From assembly GCF_029910215.1 (NCBI RefSeq), contig NZ_CP110395.1:3844001-3908000 (forward strand): DNA of 64,000 nucleotides, in the 5' to 3' direction. Below the pieces are notes generated by a model, which worked only from the letters and a program-made list of their open reading frames with translations, had not been told where the DNA came from and ran no database searches. A program made the position numbers and the translations under genes. The stretch is from Paraburkholderia sp. D15 (GTDB taxonomy: Bacteria > Pseudomonadota > Gammaproteobacteria > Burkholderiales > Burkholderiaceae). This document shows positions 10,420-20,206 of this stretch, in pieces. Position 1 is the stretch's first letter. The number at the start of each line of letters is the position of its first letter.

Positions 10420-12441
10420 TCAGCCGAGTGCGGCCTTCGCCGTCGCAACCACGTTCTCGACGGTGAAGCCGAAATGCTTGAACAGCACGCCTGCCGGGGC
10501 CGATTCGCCGAACGTGTCGATCCCGACCACGCCGCCTTCCAGGCCCACGTACTTGCGCCAGAAATCCGTCACACCCGCTTCGATCGCGACGCGGCGCACG
10601 CCTTGCGGCAACACGCGTTCACGGTACTCGGCGTCCTGCTTGTCGAAGACCGTGGTGGACGGCATCGATACGACGCGAGCGCCGATGCCTTCGCGCGCCA
10701 GCGGCTCGACCGCGTTGAGCGCCAGTTCGACTTCCGAACCGGTGGCGATCAGGATGATCTTGCGCGCGGGGATTTCGTCATTCCAGTCGCGCAGCACGTA
10801 GCCGCCCTTCTCGATGTTGGCGATCTGCGCGTCCGTGCGTTCGGAGAACGGCAGGTTCTGACGGCTGAAGATCAGGCACGACGGGCCGTGATGCTCGACC
10901 GCGTGGGTCCAGGCCACCGCCGTTTCGACCGTATCGGCCGGACGCCACACCTGCAGATGCGGAATCAGGCGCAGGCTCGCGACGTGTTCGATCGACTGGT
11001 GGGTCGGACCGTCTTCGCCAAGGCCGATCGAGTCGTGCGTGAACACGAAGATGGACGGCGCTTTCATCAGCGCGGCGACGCGCAGCGCGTTGCGGCTGTA
11101 ATCGGAGAACGTCAGGAACGTGCCGCCGAACGCCTTGAAGCCACCGTGCAGCGCGACACCATTGATCGCGGCGCTCATGCCGAACTCGCGCACGCCGTAG
11201 TTCACGTAGTTGCCGGCGGCCTGGCCTTCGGCATTCACGCGGACCGGCTTGGCCGCCTTCCAGTTGGTCAGGTTCGAACCGGTCAGGTCGGCGGAGCCGC
11301 CGAGCAGTTCCGGCAAGACGGCCGACAGACCTTCGATAGCCTGTTGCGACGCCTTGCGCGTGGCAATGGTTTCCGCGCGCTCGTTGGCGCCGGCGACGAT
11401 CGCCTTGGCCTTTTCCGCCCAGTCGGCCGGCAATTGCTTGGCCATGCGGCGCGTGAATTCGGCGGCTTCCTGCGGATACTTCGCTTGATAGGCGGCGAAC
11501 GCCTTGTCCCACTCTGACTCGACGCGCGCGCCCGCTTCCTTCGCGTCCCATGCCGCATAGACTTCCTGCGGAATCACGAACGGCTCCCACTTCCAGCCGA
11601 TCGCCTCGCGCGTGGCCGCGATTTCCTTGTCGCCCAGCGGCGCGCCGTGCGAGTCGTGGCTGCCGGCCTTGGTCGGCGCACCTTCGCCGATCACGGTCTT
11701 GCAGCAGATCAGGGTCGGCTTGTCGGATTGCTTCGCTTGCTTGATTGCGGCGTCCACCGCGTCGACGTCGTGGCCGATCACGTTCGGAATCACGTTCCAG
11801 CCGTACGCTTCGAAGCGCTTCGGCGTGTCGTCGTGGAACCAGTGCACCACTTCGCCGTCGATCGAGATGCCGTTGTCGTCGTAGAACGCGATCAGCTTGT
11901 TCAGCTTCAGCACGCCGGCGAGCGAGCAGGCTTCGTGCGAAATGCCTTCCATCAGGCAGCCGTCACCGACGAACACGTACGTGTGGTGGTCGACGATCTT
12001 CGCATCCGGCTTATTGAATTCGGTGGCAAGCAGCGACTCGGCCAGCGCCATGCCGACCGCGTTCGCCAGCCCCTGACCCAGCGGGCCGGTGGTCGTTTCG
12101 ACGCCCGGCGTGATGCCGTATTCCGGGTGACCCGGCGTCTTCGAATGCATCTGGCGGAAGTTCTTCAGCTCGTCGATCGGCAGGTCGTAGCCGGTCAGGT
12201 GCAGCAGCGAGTACAGCAGCATCGAGCCGTGACCGTTCGACAGCACGAAGCGGTCGCGGTCAGCCCATTGCGGGTTCTTCGGGTTGTGGCGCAGATGACG
12301 CGACCACAGGGCCACGCCGATTTCGGCCATGCCCATCGGCATGCCGGGGTGGCCGGAGTTCGCTTTTTGAACGGCGTCCATGGACAACGCGCGGATTGCG
12401 TTGGCCATCAGGGAGGTGGGTGCGGGAGACGGGGTCGTCAT
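10420..12441 (-). CDS. tkt: Transketolase
   Basis: Thiamine-diphosphate enzyme moving two-carbon units in the pentose phosphate pathway (and Calvin-type cycles). 673 residues from the ATG at 12441, starting [19 protein letters not shown]. Seen: [33 protein letters not shown], the ThDP motif [13 protein letters not shown] and, in the pyrimidine domain, [16 protein letters not shown]. Normal length. The frame stays open about 400 bases upstream, but that extension is Arg/Pro-rich and unlike the family, so it is not coding. Divergent from speE; gap follows downstream. Confidence 0.97.
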   Translation of the reverse strand: MTTPSPAPTSLMANAIRALSMDAVQKANSGHPGMPMGMAEIGVALWSRHLRHNPKNPQWADRDRFVLSNGHGSMLLYSLLHLTGYDLPIDELKNFRQMHSKTPGHPEYGITPGVETTTGPLGQGLANAVGMALAESLLATEFNKPDAKIVDHHTYVFVGDGCLMEGISHEACSLAGVLKLNKLIAFYDDNGISIDGEVVHWFHDDTPKRFEAYGWNVIPNVIGHDVDAVDAAIKQAKQSDKPTLICCKTVIGEGAPTKAGSHDSHGAPLGDKEIAATREAIGWKWEPFVIPQEVYAAWDAKEAGARVESEWDKAFAAYQAKYPQEAAEFTRRMAKQLPADWAEKAKAIVAGANERAETIATRKASQQAIEGLSAVLPELLGGSADLTGSNLTNWKAAKPVRVNAEGQAAGNYVNYGVREFGMSAAINGVALHGGFKAFGGTFLTFSDYSRNALRVAALMKAPSIFVFTHDSIGLGEDGPTHQSIEHVASLRLIPHLQVWRPADTVETAVAWTHAVEHHGPSCLIFSRQNLPFSERTDAQIANIEKGGYVLRDWNDEIPARKIILIATGSEVELALNAVEPLAREGIGARVVSMPSTTVFDKQDAEYRERVLPQGVRRVAIEAGVTDFWRKYVGLEGGVVGIDTFGESAPAGVLFKHFGFTVENVVATAKAALG

Positions 12442-12821
12442 GTCGAGTCCGGAGACAGAGTCAGAAAGCGATGCGCGCTTGAGTCCCGGATGCTCGGCGG
12501 CCAGTCCGCTTCGGCGCACGGTGCGGCGCCAGGAGACGCGAAACGGGCAGAGCAAACGGACAAGGCTGAAAGCGTGACATTCTAACAGAACGTTGCCCGG
12601 GGCCTGAGCGGAAACGGGCCAGGCGCGTGGTGGCACGCGGGCGGCGGCCGTATCGCCGGGAGGCTGGCGGACCGTGGTTGCGCGGGGCGGCGAGTGACCG
12701 GCTGTCTGTCTTCCTGTGACGTGGGGGCGCGGCGGTATGGTGGCGGTATGGTGGCGAAACGGCGGAGGTATGGCGGCGGTATCGCGACGTTGTGCGCCCG
12801 CCCGCCGCTTAAAATGGAAAG
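12442..12821. other. 380-base tkt-speE divergent spacer with short GC-rich repeats
   Basis: No gene seen. At 12731-12752 GGCGGTATGGT occurs twice in tandem, followed to 12783 by degraded copies (GGAGGTATGGC, GGCGGTATCGC). The promoters of both genes must lie here, but I see no consensus -35/-10 pair I would defend. Confidence 0.5.
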
Positions 12822-13748
12822 ATGCCAACCTGCCGCGCTGCATCCACAGCCAGCCTGCCCGCCGTGAACGATCCGCTGCTGTTCCACCCGAGTCCCGACG
12901 CCGTCTACGGATTTCCGCATGCGCAACGCATTGCCTGCGTCGATTCGCCGTATCAGCGGATCGAGGTCTGGGACACGCCGCTGCTCGGCCGGCTCTTTAC
13001 GCTGGACGGCCGGCCGATGACCGCGACCGGCGACGAGTTCATCTACCACGAATGCATGGTCCACCCGATCGCGCTCGCGCACCCGTCGCCACGCCACGCG
13101 CTCGTGCTGGGCGGTGGCGACGGCGGCGCCGCGCGGCAATTGCTGCGGCACGCGAGCATCGAACGCATTGTGGTGGCCGAACTCGACGCCGACGTGGTGC
13201 GGCTGACGCGCGAGCACCTGCCCGAGGTGCACGGCGGCGCATTCGACGACCCGCGCGTCGAGCTCGTGATCGGCGACGCCGCGCAGTACGTCGCCACGGC
13301 GGAACCGGCGCGTTTCGATCTGGTGATATTCGACCTGACGCCGCCGGATTCGCCCGCGGCCGCGTTGTACACGCAGGCCTTCCACGCCCAACTCAAACGC
13401 ACGATGAGTCCAACCGCCGCCCTCTCCATGCATCTCGGCTCGCCTGACTTCCATCCGCAACGTGTCGCCGCGCTGCTCGACGGCTTGCGCGCGTCGTTCG
13501 CGCAGGTCCGCACGATGAGCGCCTTCGTCCCGCTCTACGGCGCACTGTGGATGATGGCCACCGCCAGCGACACCCTCGACGTGGCCGCCATCGACCGCGA
13601 CACGCTCGACGCACGCCATGCGCGCTTCGCCGCCCGCGGTCTGGACGCCCACCTCAAGTACTACGACAACGCAGTACATGCCGGACTGTTCTCATCATCG
13701 CGCGCCGTGCGCGATAAACTAAGTCAATTCTTAAAGCCAACGAGCTAA
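12822..13748 (+). CDS. speE: Spermidine synthase-family aminopropyltransferase
   Basis: Transfers an aminopropyl group from decarboxylated S-adenosylmethionine to putrescine. The 308 residues contain the spermidine-synthase beta-hairpin start ([17 protein letters not shown]) and [10 protein letters not shown]. The Rossmann motif is [17 protein letters not shown], the cofactor Asp lies in AELDADVV, and the catalytic region is [11 protein letters not shown]. Slightly long because of a 15-residue N-terminal stretch; a GTG at 12864 would give a shorter protein. Family call firm; exact acceptor amine not provable from sequence. Confidence 0.9.
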   Translation: MPTCRAASTASLPAVNDPLLFHPSPDAVYGFPHAQRIACVDSPYQRIEVWDTPLLGRLFTLDGRPMTATGDEFIYHECMVHPIALAHPSPRHALVLGGGDGGAARQLLRHASIERIVVAELDADVVRLTREHLPEVHGGAFDDPRVELVIGDAAQYVATAEPARFDLVIFDLTPPDSPAAALYTQAFHAQLKRTMSPTAALSMHLGSPDFHPQRVAALLDGLRASFAQVRTMSAFVPLYGALWMMATASDTLDVAAIDRDTLDARHARFAARGLDAHLKYYDNAVHAGLFSSSRAVRDKLSQFLKPTS

Positions 13749-13866
13749 AGCGTGGGCACAATGCGCGGTTCGGTCGAACCGCGCGATCGACGACGCATCG
13801 ATCGCGCAGGTGTCCACCGCTCCCGGCAGCATGCGTCCCGCCAAACCCATCGATCCGGAGAACCCC

Positions 13867-14280
13867 ATGACCGCCTCCCGTCCAGCCGGTGTGCCCTGGT
13901 TGACCCCCTATCTGACGGTGCGCGACGCCCGTGCATCGGCCGCGTTCTTCTCGGCGGCGTTCGGCTTCGAGTTGCGCGACAGCGTGGAGGACGACGGCGC
14001 GGTCATGCATGTCGAGATGACCTACCAGGGCCAGTTGATCGTGATGTTCGCGCCGGAAGGCGCGTTCGGCTCGGCGGCCCAAACTCCGAAGAGCGCCGGC
14101 GCGATCGCGCCGCAATCGTTCTACATCTATGTCGACGACGTCGACGCGGTCTATGACCGGGCGCTCGCGGCCGGCGCCAAATCATTGAGCGAGCCCCAGG
14201 ACCAGTTCTGGGGCGACCGCTTCGCCCAGGTCGAAGATCTGGACGGCTACCGTTGGGCGCTCGCGCGCCATCTCTCCTGA
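13867..14280 (+). CDS. VOC-superfamily (glyoxalase/PhnB-like) protein
   Basis: 137 residues from the ATG at 13867, which has GGAG six bases upstream; an earlier in-frame start at 13810 lacks such a site. It carries the beta-alpha-beta-beta-beta repeat of the vicinal-oxygen-chelate fold: VPWLTPYLTVRDARASAAFFSAAFGFEL, then FYIYVDDVDAVYDRALAAGA and WGDRFAQVEDLDGYRWALA, typical of PhnB/YdcJ-like members. Substrate unknown. It ends 4 bases before rsmE, so both are probably on one message. Confidence 0.85.
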   Translation: MTASRPAGVPWLTPYLTVRDARASAAFFSAAFGFELRDSVEDDGAVMHVEMTYQGQLIVMFAPEGAFGSAAQTPKSAGAIAPQSFYIYVDDVDAVYDRALAAGAKSLSEPQDQFWGDRFAQVEDLDGYRWALARHLS

Positions 14281-14284
14281 ACCA

Positions 14285-15040
14285 ATGAGTATTTCCCTGA
14301 TGCCTCGCTTCTTCGTCGGCATGTCGCTCCAAACCGACGACATCACGCAGCTTCCTGATGACGTCGTACGCCATATTCTTGTTCTGCGCCTGCAACCGGG
14401 CGATTCGATCGCGTTGTTCAACGGCGAGGGCGGCGAATACAGCGCCGAACTCGTCGAGGTCGAACGGCGTTCGGCCAAGGTTGTCGTGCGCGAATTCCGT
14501 CCCATCGAAATCGAAACGCCCTATCACCTCACGCTTGCGCAAGGTATCGCCGGCGGCGACAAGATGGACTGGCTGATCGAAAAGGCGGTCGAACTCGGTG
14601 CGTCGTGCTTCATGCCGTTGACCACCACGCGCAGCGTCGTGCGGCTGTCCGGCGAGCGTGCGCAGCGGCGGCACGTGCACTGGCAAGGCATTGTGCGAGC
14701 GTCGTGCGAACAGTGCGGGCGTAATCGCCTGCCCGAGGTCATGCCGGTGCGCGAAATCGCCACCTGGCTCGGCGCGTTGCCGCGCATACCGGAAGACGGC
14801 GAGTTGCGGATTCTGCTGTCGCCGCGTGCGAGCATCAGTTTTTCGGCCTTGCCCACGGAACCGCCGCGAGGCCGCGTTACCGTGCTGGTCGGCCCGGAAG
14901 GCGGTTTTTCAGCCGCCGAGGAAGCCGCGGCAACCGAGCACGGCTTCACCGCCGTCGGCCTCGGGCCACGCGTGTTGCGTACCGAAACGGCGGGGATCGC
15001 CGTGCTGTCGGCGCTAGCCGCGCGCTGGGGAGGCTGGTGA
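14285..15040 (+). CDS. rsmE: 16S rRNA (uracil1498-N3)-methyltransferase
   Basis: Methylates U1498 of 16S rRNA in the 30S subunit. The 251 residues include the N-terminal PUA-like domain (MPRFFVGM, VVRHILVLRLQPGD, FNGEGGEY). The C-terminal SPOUT knot has AQGIAGGDKMDWLIEKAVELGA, VLVGPEGGFSAAEE and LGPRVLRTETAGIAVLSAL. Normal length. ATG start directly after the VOC gene; a second ATG in frame five codons later is also possible. A terminator follows at 15176-15201. Confidence 0.97.
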   Translation: MSISLMPRFFVGMSLQTDDITQLPDDVVRHILVLRLQPGDSIALFNGEGGEYSAELVEVERRSAKVVVREFRPIEIETPYHLTLAQGIAGGDKMDWLIEKAVELGASCFMPLTTTRSVVRLSGERAQRRHVHWQGIVRASCEQCGRNRLPEVMPVREIATWLGALPRIPEDGELRILLSPRASISFSALPTEPPRGRVTVLVGPEGGFSAAEEAAATEHGFTAVGLGPRVLRTETAGIAVLSALAARWGGW

Positions 15041-15175
15041 CACGGCGAGGATTACGCCGGTCATTGCGCGGGTCACCGGCGCAGCGCTCAACGCGATAAC
15101 ACGCCCAGACACCTCGACGCTCAGCATCAACCGGCTACGCGCCGCCAGGCGCACGAAGCACACCACAAAAGCAAA

Positions 15176-15201
15176 GGCCCGCCATTCGGCGGGCCTTTTT
15201 T
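15176..15201 (+). terminator. Intrinsic terminator after rsmE
   Basis: GGCCCGCC, ATTC, GGCGGGCC, TTTTTT. It lies between convergent rsmE and the barstar-family gene. Confidence 0.92.
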
Positions 15202-15241
15202 CTCAACCGCTGCGGCCAGAAAGCCGCCGGCTAAATCAACG

Positions 15242-15802
15242 TCAAGCGAACGAGTAGAACACCCGGAACGCGACCTTGCGTTCCGCCCAGAACTCGGCCG
15301 CTTCGCGGAACACGTCGAGCAGGGTCTCGCGGCCTTCCTTGTCGAATTTCTGCGCAATCGGCAACTGTTCGAGCACGATCACGAAGCCCGGTTGTTCGCC
15401 GGCCTTCTGCACGAGATCGGTCAGGCAGTCGTACAGCGCGTCGTAATTCTTGCCGAAGTGCTTCGGAAACAGGAACGAGGTCGCGATGGTCTCCAGCACT
15501 TCCTGCTTGGACAGCGCGTTCGCGCAGTACGCATAGAGAAAATGCTGACCGAGCTGGTTCGCCTCGTCGGCCAGATCCTGCACGCGAAACGCGCGGATGG
15601 ACTGTACGATGTTCGGTCGTACGGTCTTGAAAAGACTCATGGGCTCCTCGTTCGATGAAACCACAGTGCCTGTTTCGCTCTGGTTCTCGCGGCCCTGATC
15701 GCCGGCGCGCATCTGCATGACGCGTTGGAACAAATTGCCGTCGCCGGCCGCGAAAAGATCCGTCGCGACTCCGGTGTCGTGCGCGTAGACGTTGTCGCTC
15801 AT
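15242..15802 (-). CDS. Barstar-family ribonuclease inhibitor
   Basis: Predicted cytosolic inhibitor of the ribonuclease encoded just upstream. 186 residues from the ATG at 15802. The barstar core occupies the C-terminal half: FLFPKHFGKNYDALYDCLTDL aligns with barstar's YGxNxDALWDxL, whose Asp residues fill the nuclease active site, and it ends KVAFRVFYSFA. The first 60 residues are not barstar-like. A second in-frame ATG at 15640, beginning MSLFKTVRPNI with GAGGAG just before it, would give a barstar-only protein. It begins 16 bases after the RNase stop. Confidence 0.85.
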   Translation of the reverse strand: MSDNVYAHDTGVATDLFAAGDGNLFQRVMQMRAGDQGRENQSETGTVVSSNEEPMSLFKTVRPNIVQSIRAFRVQDLADEANQLGQHFLYAYCANALSKQEVLETIATSFLFPKHFGKNYDALYDCLTDLVQKAGEQPGFVIVLEQLPIAQKFDKEGRETLLDVFREAAEFWAERKVAFRVFYSFA

Positions 15803-15818
15803 GCCGTTCATCCCGATG

Positions 15819-16235
15819 TCATTCAACAATACGATTAAAACTGGTGTAGTGGTCGTCCGAGTAGTAACAATTGTCGGTTCGCCTTAGCGGACCGCCGCAG
15901 ACGATGCGACGTGCCCCGCGATTGCGTGCGCGAGGCGTGGGTACGGTGTATTCGTGGTAGTAACCGCGCCGATGGGGCGGCAGCAACCGTTCGCGGTTGC
16001 CGAATACGATGCCGTCCTTCTCATATGGGTAAGGCCCGCCGGCGGCGATCAAGTTCAACGTATTGACCGCTTCGCGCGGCAATTGCGCCAGCGCAATGGT
16101 GCCTTGCACCTGAGCGTTCGTCGTGCCGGGCGCCGTGGTGTCGCGCGCCAACGCGCCAGGCACGGAACCGGATAAAACGCACAGCGTTACAGCACCGATC
16201 AGCACGCCTTTCATGCCAAGCCACTTGCGTGCCAT
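15819..16235 (-). CDS. Secreted guanyl-specific ribonuclease, RNase Sa/barnase superfamily
   Basis: 138 residues. The N-terminal signal peptide is MARKWLGMKGVLIGAVTLC... with a likely cleavage after ALA at 30. The mature part follows Streptomyces RNase Sa closely (LPREAVNTLNLIAAGGPYPY, DGIVFGNRE, GYYHEYTVPTP). The RNase Sa catalytic residues Glu54, Arg65, Arg69 and His85 correspond to Glu95, Arg106, Arg110 and His129, so it should be active. The N- and C-terminal cysteines of RNase Sa are absent; instead Cys113 and Cys123 could bridge the active-site loop. It is followed by its presumed barstar inhibitor. Confidence 0.93.
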   Translation of the reverse strand: MARKWLGMKGVLIGAVTLCVLSGSVPGALARDTTAPGTTNAQVQGTIALAQLPREAVNTLNLIAAGGPYPYEKDGIVFGNRERLLPPHRRGYYHEYTVPTPRARNRGARRIVCGGPLRRTDNCYYSDDHYTSFNRIVE

Positions 16236-16583
16236 GTCTCAGGGTTCCCCGCTGTTAGATCACGAGTTTGACGACCATGAAAGTCGTAAGGGTATCGCTA
16301 ATAGCCTTTGGAATCAACGTTCACCGGGCGGCCGAGCCGCTTCGATCGCGCGAAACGGGCCACCAGACTGACTTTGACGACTTTTGACAGAATTGTTATC
16401 CCAACCGGGCTAAACTTTAGCCCGATTCGGCCAACACGCGCGGATCGCGCTGAATCCGGCTTGCGATTCGGCTGCGCGATCAACCGGCCGCTCACCTGAC
16501 GGCGGGCGTCCGGATGGTCGAATGCGTTGAAGGCTGGATTGTGCGGATTGCCATTTCCGGGTGACTTTCCCCAGTTCACCCAA
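16236..16583. other. Intergenic region with a palindrome, no protein gene seen
   Basis: Between two minus-strand genes. It contains CGGGCTAAA-C-TTTAGCCCG at 16406-16424, a weak plus-strand promoter-like pair (TTGACG at 16374, 17 bases, TATCCC at 16397) and a stem GGGTGA/TCACCC at 16559-16581. With the plus-strand terminator at 16584 this could be an unannotated RNA gene. Confidence 0.4.
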
Positions 16584-16614
16584 GGCGTGCCCATTGCGGG
16601 CACGCCATTTTTTT
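16374..16614 (+). ncRNA. Candidate small RNA ending at an orphan plus-strand terminator
   Basis: The strong plus-strand terminator at 16584-16614 serves no visible gene: both neighbours are on minus. A transcript starting near 16409 would begin inside the 9-bp palindrome and be about 205 bases long. The promoter match is poor (TTGACG-17-TATCCC). No known RNA family was recognised; it does not resemble 6S RNA or tmRNA to my eye. Confidence 0.3.
16584..16614 (+). terminator. Orphan plus-strand intrinsic terminator
   Basis: GGCGTGCCC, ATTGC, GGGCACGCC, A, TTTTTTT. The T run follows the stem on the plus strand only. Confidence 0.85.
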
Positions 16615-16708
16615 GCGCGACGCCGGACCACCCGCGCCGCTCCGGTTCAACCGGGCGGCACGACGAAGGCCGTCGCGCCGCTCGGCATCCCGCTCGATGT
16701 GGGCCCGC

Positions 16709-19003
16709 TCAGCGTGCCGCGATCACGTCCGCGACCAGCAGCGCCGTCATGTTGACGATCCGGCGCACCGTCGCCGATGCGGTCAGCACGTGCACCGGCT
16801 GAGCCGCGCCCAGCAGCATCGGACCGATCGCGATGTTGTTGCCGGCCGCCGTCTTCAGCAGGTTGTACGAGATGTTCGCCGCATCGATGTTCGGCAGTAC
16901 CAGCAGGTTCGCGTCGCCTTCCAGCGTCGAGTCGGGCAGCACTTCGCGGCGCAGGTTCGCGTCGAGCGCCACGTCGCCGTGCATTTCGCCGTCCACGTGC
17001 AGCTCCGGCGCGCGTTCGCGCAGGATCTCCAGCGTATCGCGCATCTTCTGCGCGGTCGGCGCGTTGCTCGAACCGAAGTTCGAGTGCGACAGCAGCGCGA
17101 CCTTCGGCTCGATGCCGAAGCGGCGCACTTCTTCGGCCGCCATGATGGTGATTTCGGCCAGTTGCTCGGGCGTCGGGTCGACGTTCACGTGCGTATCGAC
17201 GAGGAAAATCTGGCGGTTCGGCAGCACCAGGCCGTTCATCGCGCCGTAGACCTTGCGGCCTTCCTTCTTGCCGATCACCTGATCGATGAAGTGCAGGTGA
17301 CGGTGCGTGGTGCTGACCGTGCCGCAGATCATGCCGTCCGCCTCGCCCTTCTTCACCAGCATCGCGCCGATCAGCGTGGTGCGGCGGCGCATTTCGAGCT
17401 TCGCCATCTGCTCGGTGATGCCCTTGCGCGACATCATCTTGAAGTATTCCTGCCAGAAGTCGCGGTAACGCTCGTCATGATCGGTGTTGACCACCGTGTA
17501 GTCCTGACCCGCGATCAGCCGCAGACCGTAACGCGCAATGCGCTGCTCGATCACCGCCGGACGGCCGATCAGGATCGGCTTGGCCAGCTTTTCGTCGACG
17601 ATGATCTGCATGGCGCGCAACACGCGCTCTTCCTCGCCTTCCGCGAACACGATCCGCTTCTTCTCCGGCTCGACGCCACGCGCGACCTGGAAGATCGGCT
17701 TCATGGTCGTGCCGCTGTGATACACGAATTGCTGCAGATGCTGCTCGTACGCATCCATGTCTTCGATCGGACGCTCGGCGACACCCGAGTCCATCGCGGC
17801 CTTCGCGACAGCCGGCGCGACCTTGACGATCAGACGCGGATCGAACGGCTTCGGAATCAGATATTCCGGACCGAACGACAGATCCTGAATGCCGTACGCG
17901 GTCGCGACGATATCGCTCTGCTCCTGACGCGCCAGTTCGGCGATCGCATTGACCGCCGCGATTTCCATTTCCCGCGTGACCGTCGTCGCGCCCGCATCCA
18001 GCGCGCCGCGGAACAGGAACGGGAACACCAGCACGTTGTTCACCTGGTTCGGATAGTCGGTGCGGCCCGTGCACAGCACGGCGTCCGGACGCACTTCGAG
18101 CGCGAGTTCCGGCAGGATTTCCGGCGTCGGATTGGCCAGCGCGAGGATCAGCGGCTTGTCGGCCATCTGCTTGACCATGTCCTGCTTCAGCACGCCGCCG
18201 GCCGACAGGCCGAGGAAAACGTCCGCGCCCGGAATGGCTTCGGCGAGCGTGCGGGCGTCGGTTTCACGCGCGAAGCGCTCCTTGTCCGGGTCCATCAACT
18301 CGACGCGGCCCTTGTAGACGACGCCGGCCAGATCGGTGACGGTGATGTTTTCGAGCGGCAGGCCGATATCGACCAGCAGGTCCAGACAGGCCAGCGCCGC
18401 GGCGCCCGCGCCGGACGACACCAGCTTGACGTCCTTGATGTCCTTGCCGACCACCTTCAGCCCGTTGGTGATCGCCGCCGCCACGACGATCGCCGTGCCG
18501 TGCTGGTCGTCGTGGAAAACCGGAATCTTCATGCGCTTGCGGCATTCGCGTTCGACGATGAAGCAGTCCGGCGCCTTGATGTCTTCCAGGTTGATCCCGC
18601 CGAAGGTCGGCTCCAGCGCGGCGATCACGTCGACCAGCTTGTGCGGATCGGATTCGTTCAGCTCGATATCGAACACGTCGATGCCGGCGAACTTCTTGAA
18701 CAGCACCGCCTTGCCTTCCATGACCGGTTTCGACGCGAGCGGCCCGATGTTGCCCAGACCGAGCACGGCGGTACCGTTCGTGACCACGCCGACAAGATTG
18801 CTGCGCGCGGTGAAACGCGCGGCATTCAGCGGATTCTCGACGATTTCCTCGCACGCGAACGCCACGCCCGGCGAATACGCCAGCGCGAGATCGCGCTGGT
18901 TGATCATCTGCTTGGTCGGGGCGATCGCGATCTTCCCCGGGGTGGGGAACTCGTGGTAATCGAGAGCGGCTTCGCGGAGTTTGCTATTGACGGGAGTCGA
19001 CAT
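16709..19003 (-). CDS. maeB: NADP-dependent malic enzyme with phosphotransacetylase-like C-terminal domain
   Basis: Decarboxylates malate to pyruvate, making NADPH. 764 residues from the ATG at 19003 (MSTPVNSKLREAALDYHEFP). The malic-enzyme half has LALAYSPGVAFACEEI, NGTAVLGLGNIGPLASKPVMEGKA, FHDDQHGTAIV and SSGAGAAALACLDLL. The C-terminal 330 residues resemble phosphate acetyltransferase, the usual regulatory domain of MaeB. An ATG at 19048 would add 15 residues and has GGGG upstream, so the start is uncertain. Divergent from thiL. Confidence 0.95.
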   Translation of the reverse strand: MSTPVNSKLREAALDYHEFPTPGKIAIAPTKQMINQRDLALAYSPGVAFACEEIVENPLNAARFTARSNLVGVVTNGTAVLGLGNIGPLASKPVMEGKAVLFKKFAGIDVFDIELNESDPHKLVDVIAALEPTFGGINLEDIKAPDCFIVERECRKRMKIPVFHDDQHGTAIVVAAAITNGLKVVGKDIKDVKLVSSGAGAAALACLDLLVDIGLPLENITVTDLAGVVYKGRVELMDPDKERFARETDARTLAEAIPGADVFLGLSAGGVLKQDMVKQMADKPLILALANPTPEILPELALEVRPDAVLCTGRTDYPNQVNNVLVFPFLFRGALDAGATTVTREMEIAAVNAIAELARQEQSDIVATAYGIQDLSFGPEYLIPKPFDPRLIVKVAPAVAKAAMDSGVAERPIEDMDAYEQHLQQFVYHSGTTMKPIFQVARGVEPEKKRIVFAEGEEERVLRAMQIIVDEKLAKPILIGRPAVIEQRIARYGLRLIAGQDYTVVNTDHDERYRDFWQEYFKMMSRKGITEQMAKLEMRRRTTLIGAMLVKKGEADGMICGTVSTTHRHLHFIDQVIGKKEGRKVYGAMNGLVLPNRQIFLVDTHVNVDPTPEQLAEITIMAAEEVRRFGIEPKVALLSHSNFGSSNAPTAQKMRDTLEILRERAPELHVDGEMHGDVALDANLRREVLPDSTLEGDANLLVLPNIDAANISYNLLKTAAGNNIAIGPMLLGAAQPVHVLTASATVRRIVNMTALLVADVIAAR

Positions 19004-19192
19004 AAGGCGGGCTTCGAAGGGCAGATTAGAATAGACGTTCGACGGCATTGTAGCCCCAATCGCCGGGCCAATTCCTTCAAAACGGGTACAACTGCCGCGA
19101 CCGTAATAGAGCGAAAGGCGGATGTCGCCACTTTGTACAATGCGCGCCGTTCGCCGCGGTTCACGGCATTTATCCGCTCACCTACCGTCACC

Positions 19193-20206
19193 ATGCTCTC
19201 CGAGTTTTCCCTGATCGACCGTTTTTTCGCGCGCCGCGCGGCCACAGCAACCACTCGTTCGTCCGACGCCGCGAGCGGCACACTCGGCATCGGCGACGAC
19301 TGCGCGCTCTTCGCGCCGCCGGCAGGTGAAATGCTGGCGATATCGACGGACATGCTGGTGGAAGGCCGTCATTTCTTCGCCGATGTCGATCCTGAGGCGC
19401 TGGGCCATAAAGCGCTCGCGGTGAATCTGTCGGATCTCGCGGCAATGGGCGCGCGCCCGCAAGCCTTCACGCTGGCGTTTTCGCTGCCGAAGGCCGACGA
19501 AGCCTGGCTGGCCGCGTTCAGTGAAGGCCTCTTCGCACTGGCCGAACGCCACGCTTGCGCGCTGATCGGCGGCGATACGACCGGCGGCCCGTTGAATCTG
19601 TGCATCACCGTGTTCGGCAGCGTGCCGCCGCGAATGGCGCTGCGCCGCGACGCCGCGCAACCCGGCGACGACATCTGGATCTCCGGCGTGCTCGGCGACG
19701 CGCGCGCCGGTCTCGGCGTGCTGCGCAACGAATGGACCGCCGCCCATGCCGCCGACGCCGTGTCGTTTCGCCGCGCGCTCGAACGTCCCGAGCCGCGCGT
19801 CGCGCTCGGTCTGGCGCTGCGTGGCATCGCGCACGCGGCGCTCGATCTGTCGGACGGACTCGCGGGCGATCTGCTGCATATCCTCGAACGCTCCAACGTA
19901 CGCGCCACCGTCGATGCCGACGCGGTGCCGCGCTCGGACGCGCTGCGCCGTCTGCCGCCCGAGATCCAGCGGCGTTGCACGCTCGCCGGCGGCGACGACT
20001 ACGAACTGTGTTTCACGGCGCCTGCGTCGGCGCGGGCCGCGGTCGAAGCAGCCGGTCACGAGGCAGGCGTGGCGGTCACGCGCATCGGTACAATAAGCGC
20101 TCCCGGCGCGGCAACCCCGGCAGCCCCAGCGATCGACTGGCGCGACGCCGCCGGCGCGCCGCTCACTTTGACCTTGCAAGGCTTCGACCACTTTCATGCA
20201 GACTGA
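19193..20206 (+). CDS. thiL: Thiamine-monophosphate kinase
   Basis: Phosphorylates thiamine monophosphate to the cofactor thiamine diphosphate. 337 residues from the ATG at 19193. N-terminal FSLIDRFF, LGIGDDCALF and ISTDMLVEGRHF are the metal/ATP-binding motifs of the AIR-synthase-like fold; LAVNLSDLAAMGARP and CTLAGGDDYELCF follow. An open frame continues far upstream on this strand, but only because it runs opposite maeB. It overlaps pgpA by 11 bases, the usual thiL-pgpA pairing. Confidence 0.96.
   Translation: MLSEFSLIDRFFARRAATATTRSSDAASGTLGIGDDCALFAPPAGEMLAISTDMLVEGRHFFADVDPEALGHKALAVNLSDLAAMGARPQAFTLAFSLPKADEAWLAAFSEGLFALAERHACALIGGDTTGGPLNLCITVFGSVPPRMALRRDAAQPGDDIWISGVLGDARAGLGVLRNEWTAAHAADAVSFRRALERPEPRVALGLALRGIAHAALDLSDGLAGDLLHILERSNVRATVDADAVPRSDALRRLPPEIQRRCTLAGGDDYELCFTAPASARAAVEAAGHEAGVAVTRIGTISAPGAATPAAPAIDWRDAAGAPLTLTLQGFDHFHAD

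Noticed and set aside
16374..16614. Candidate sRNA tested by eye for 6S RNA, tmRNA or RNase P RNA
   Set aside because: None of their conserved segments is present; left as unknown.
16613..19192. Very long open frame on plus running into thiL, 1197 codons in all
   Set aside because: It runs opposite maeB; only the part from 19193 has thiL motifs. The rest is Arg/His-rich, typical of the antisense of a high-GC gene.
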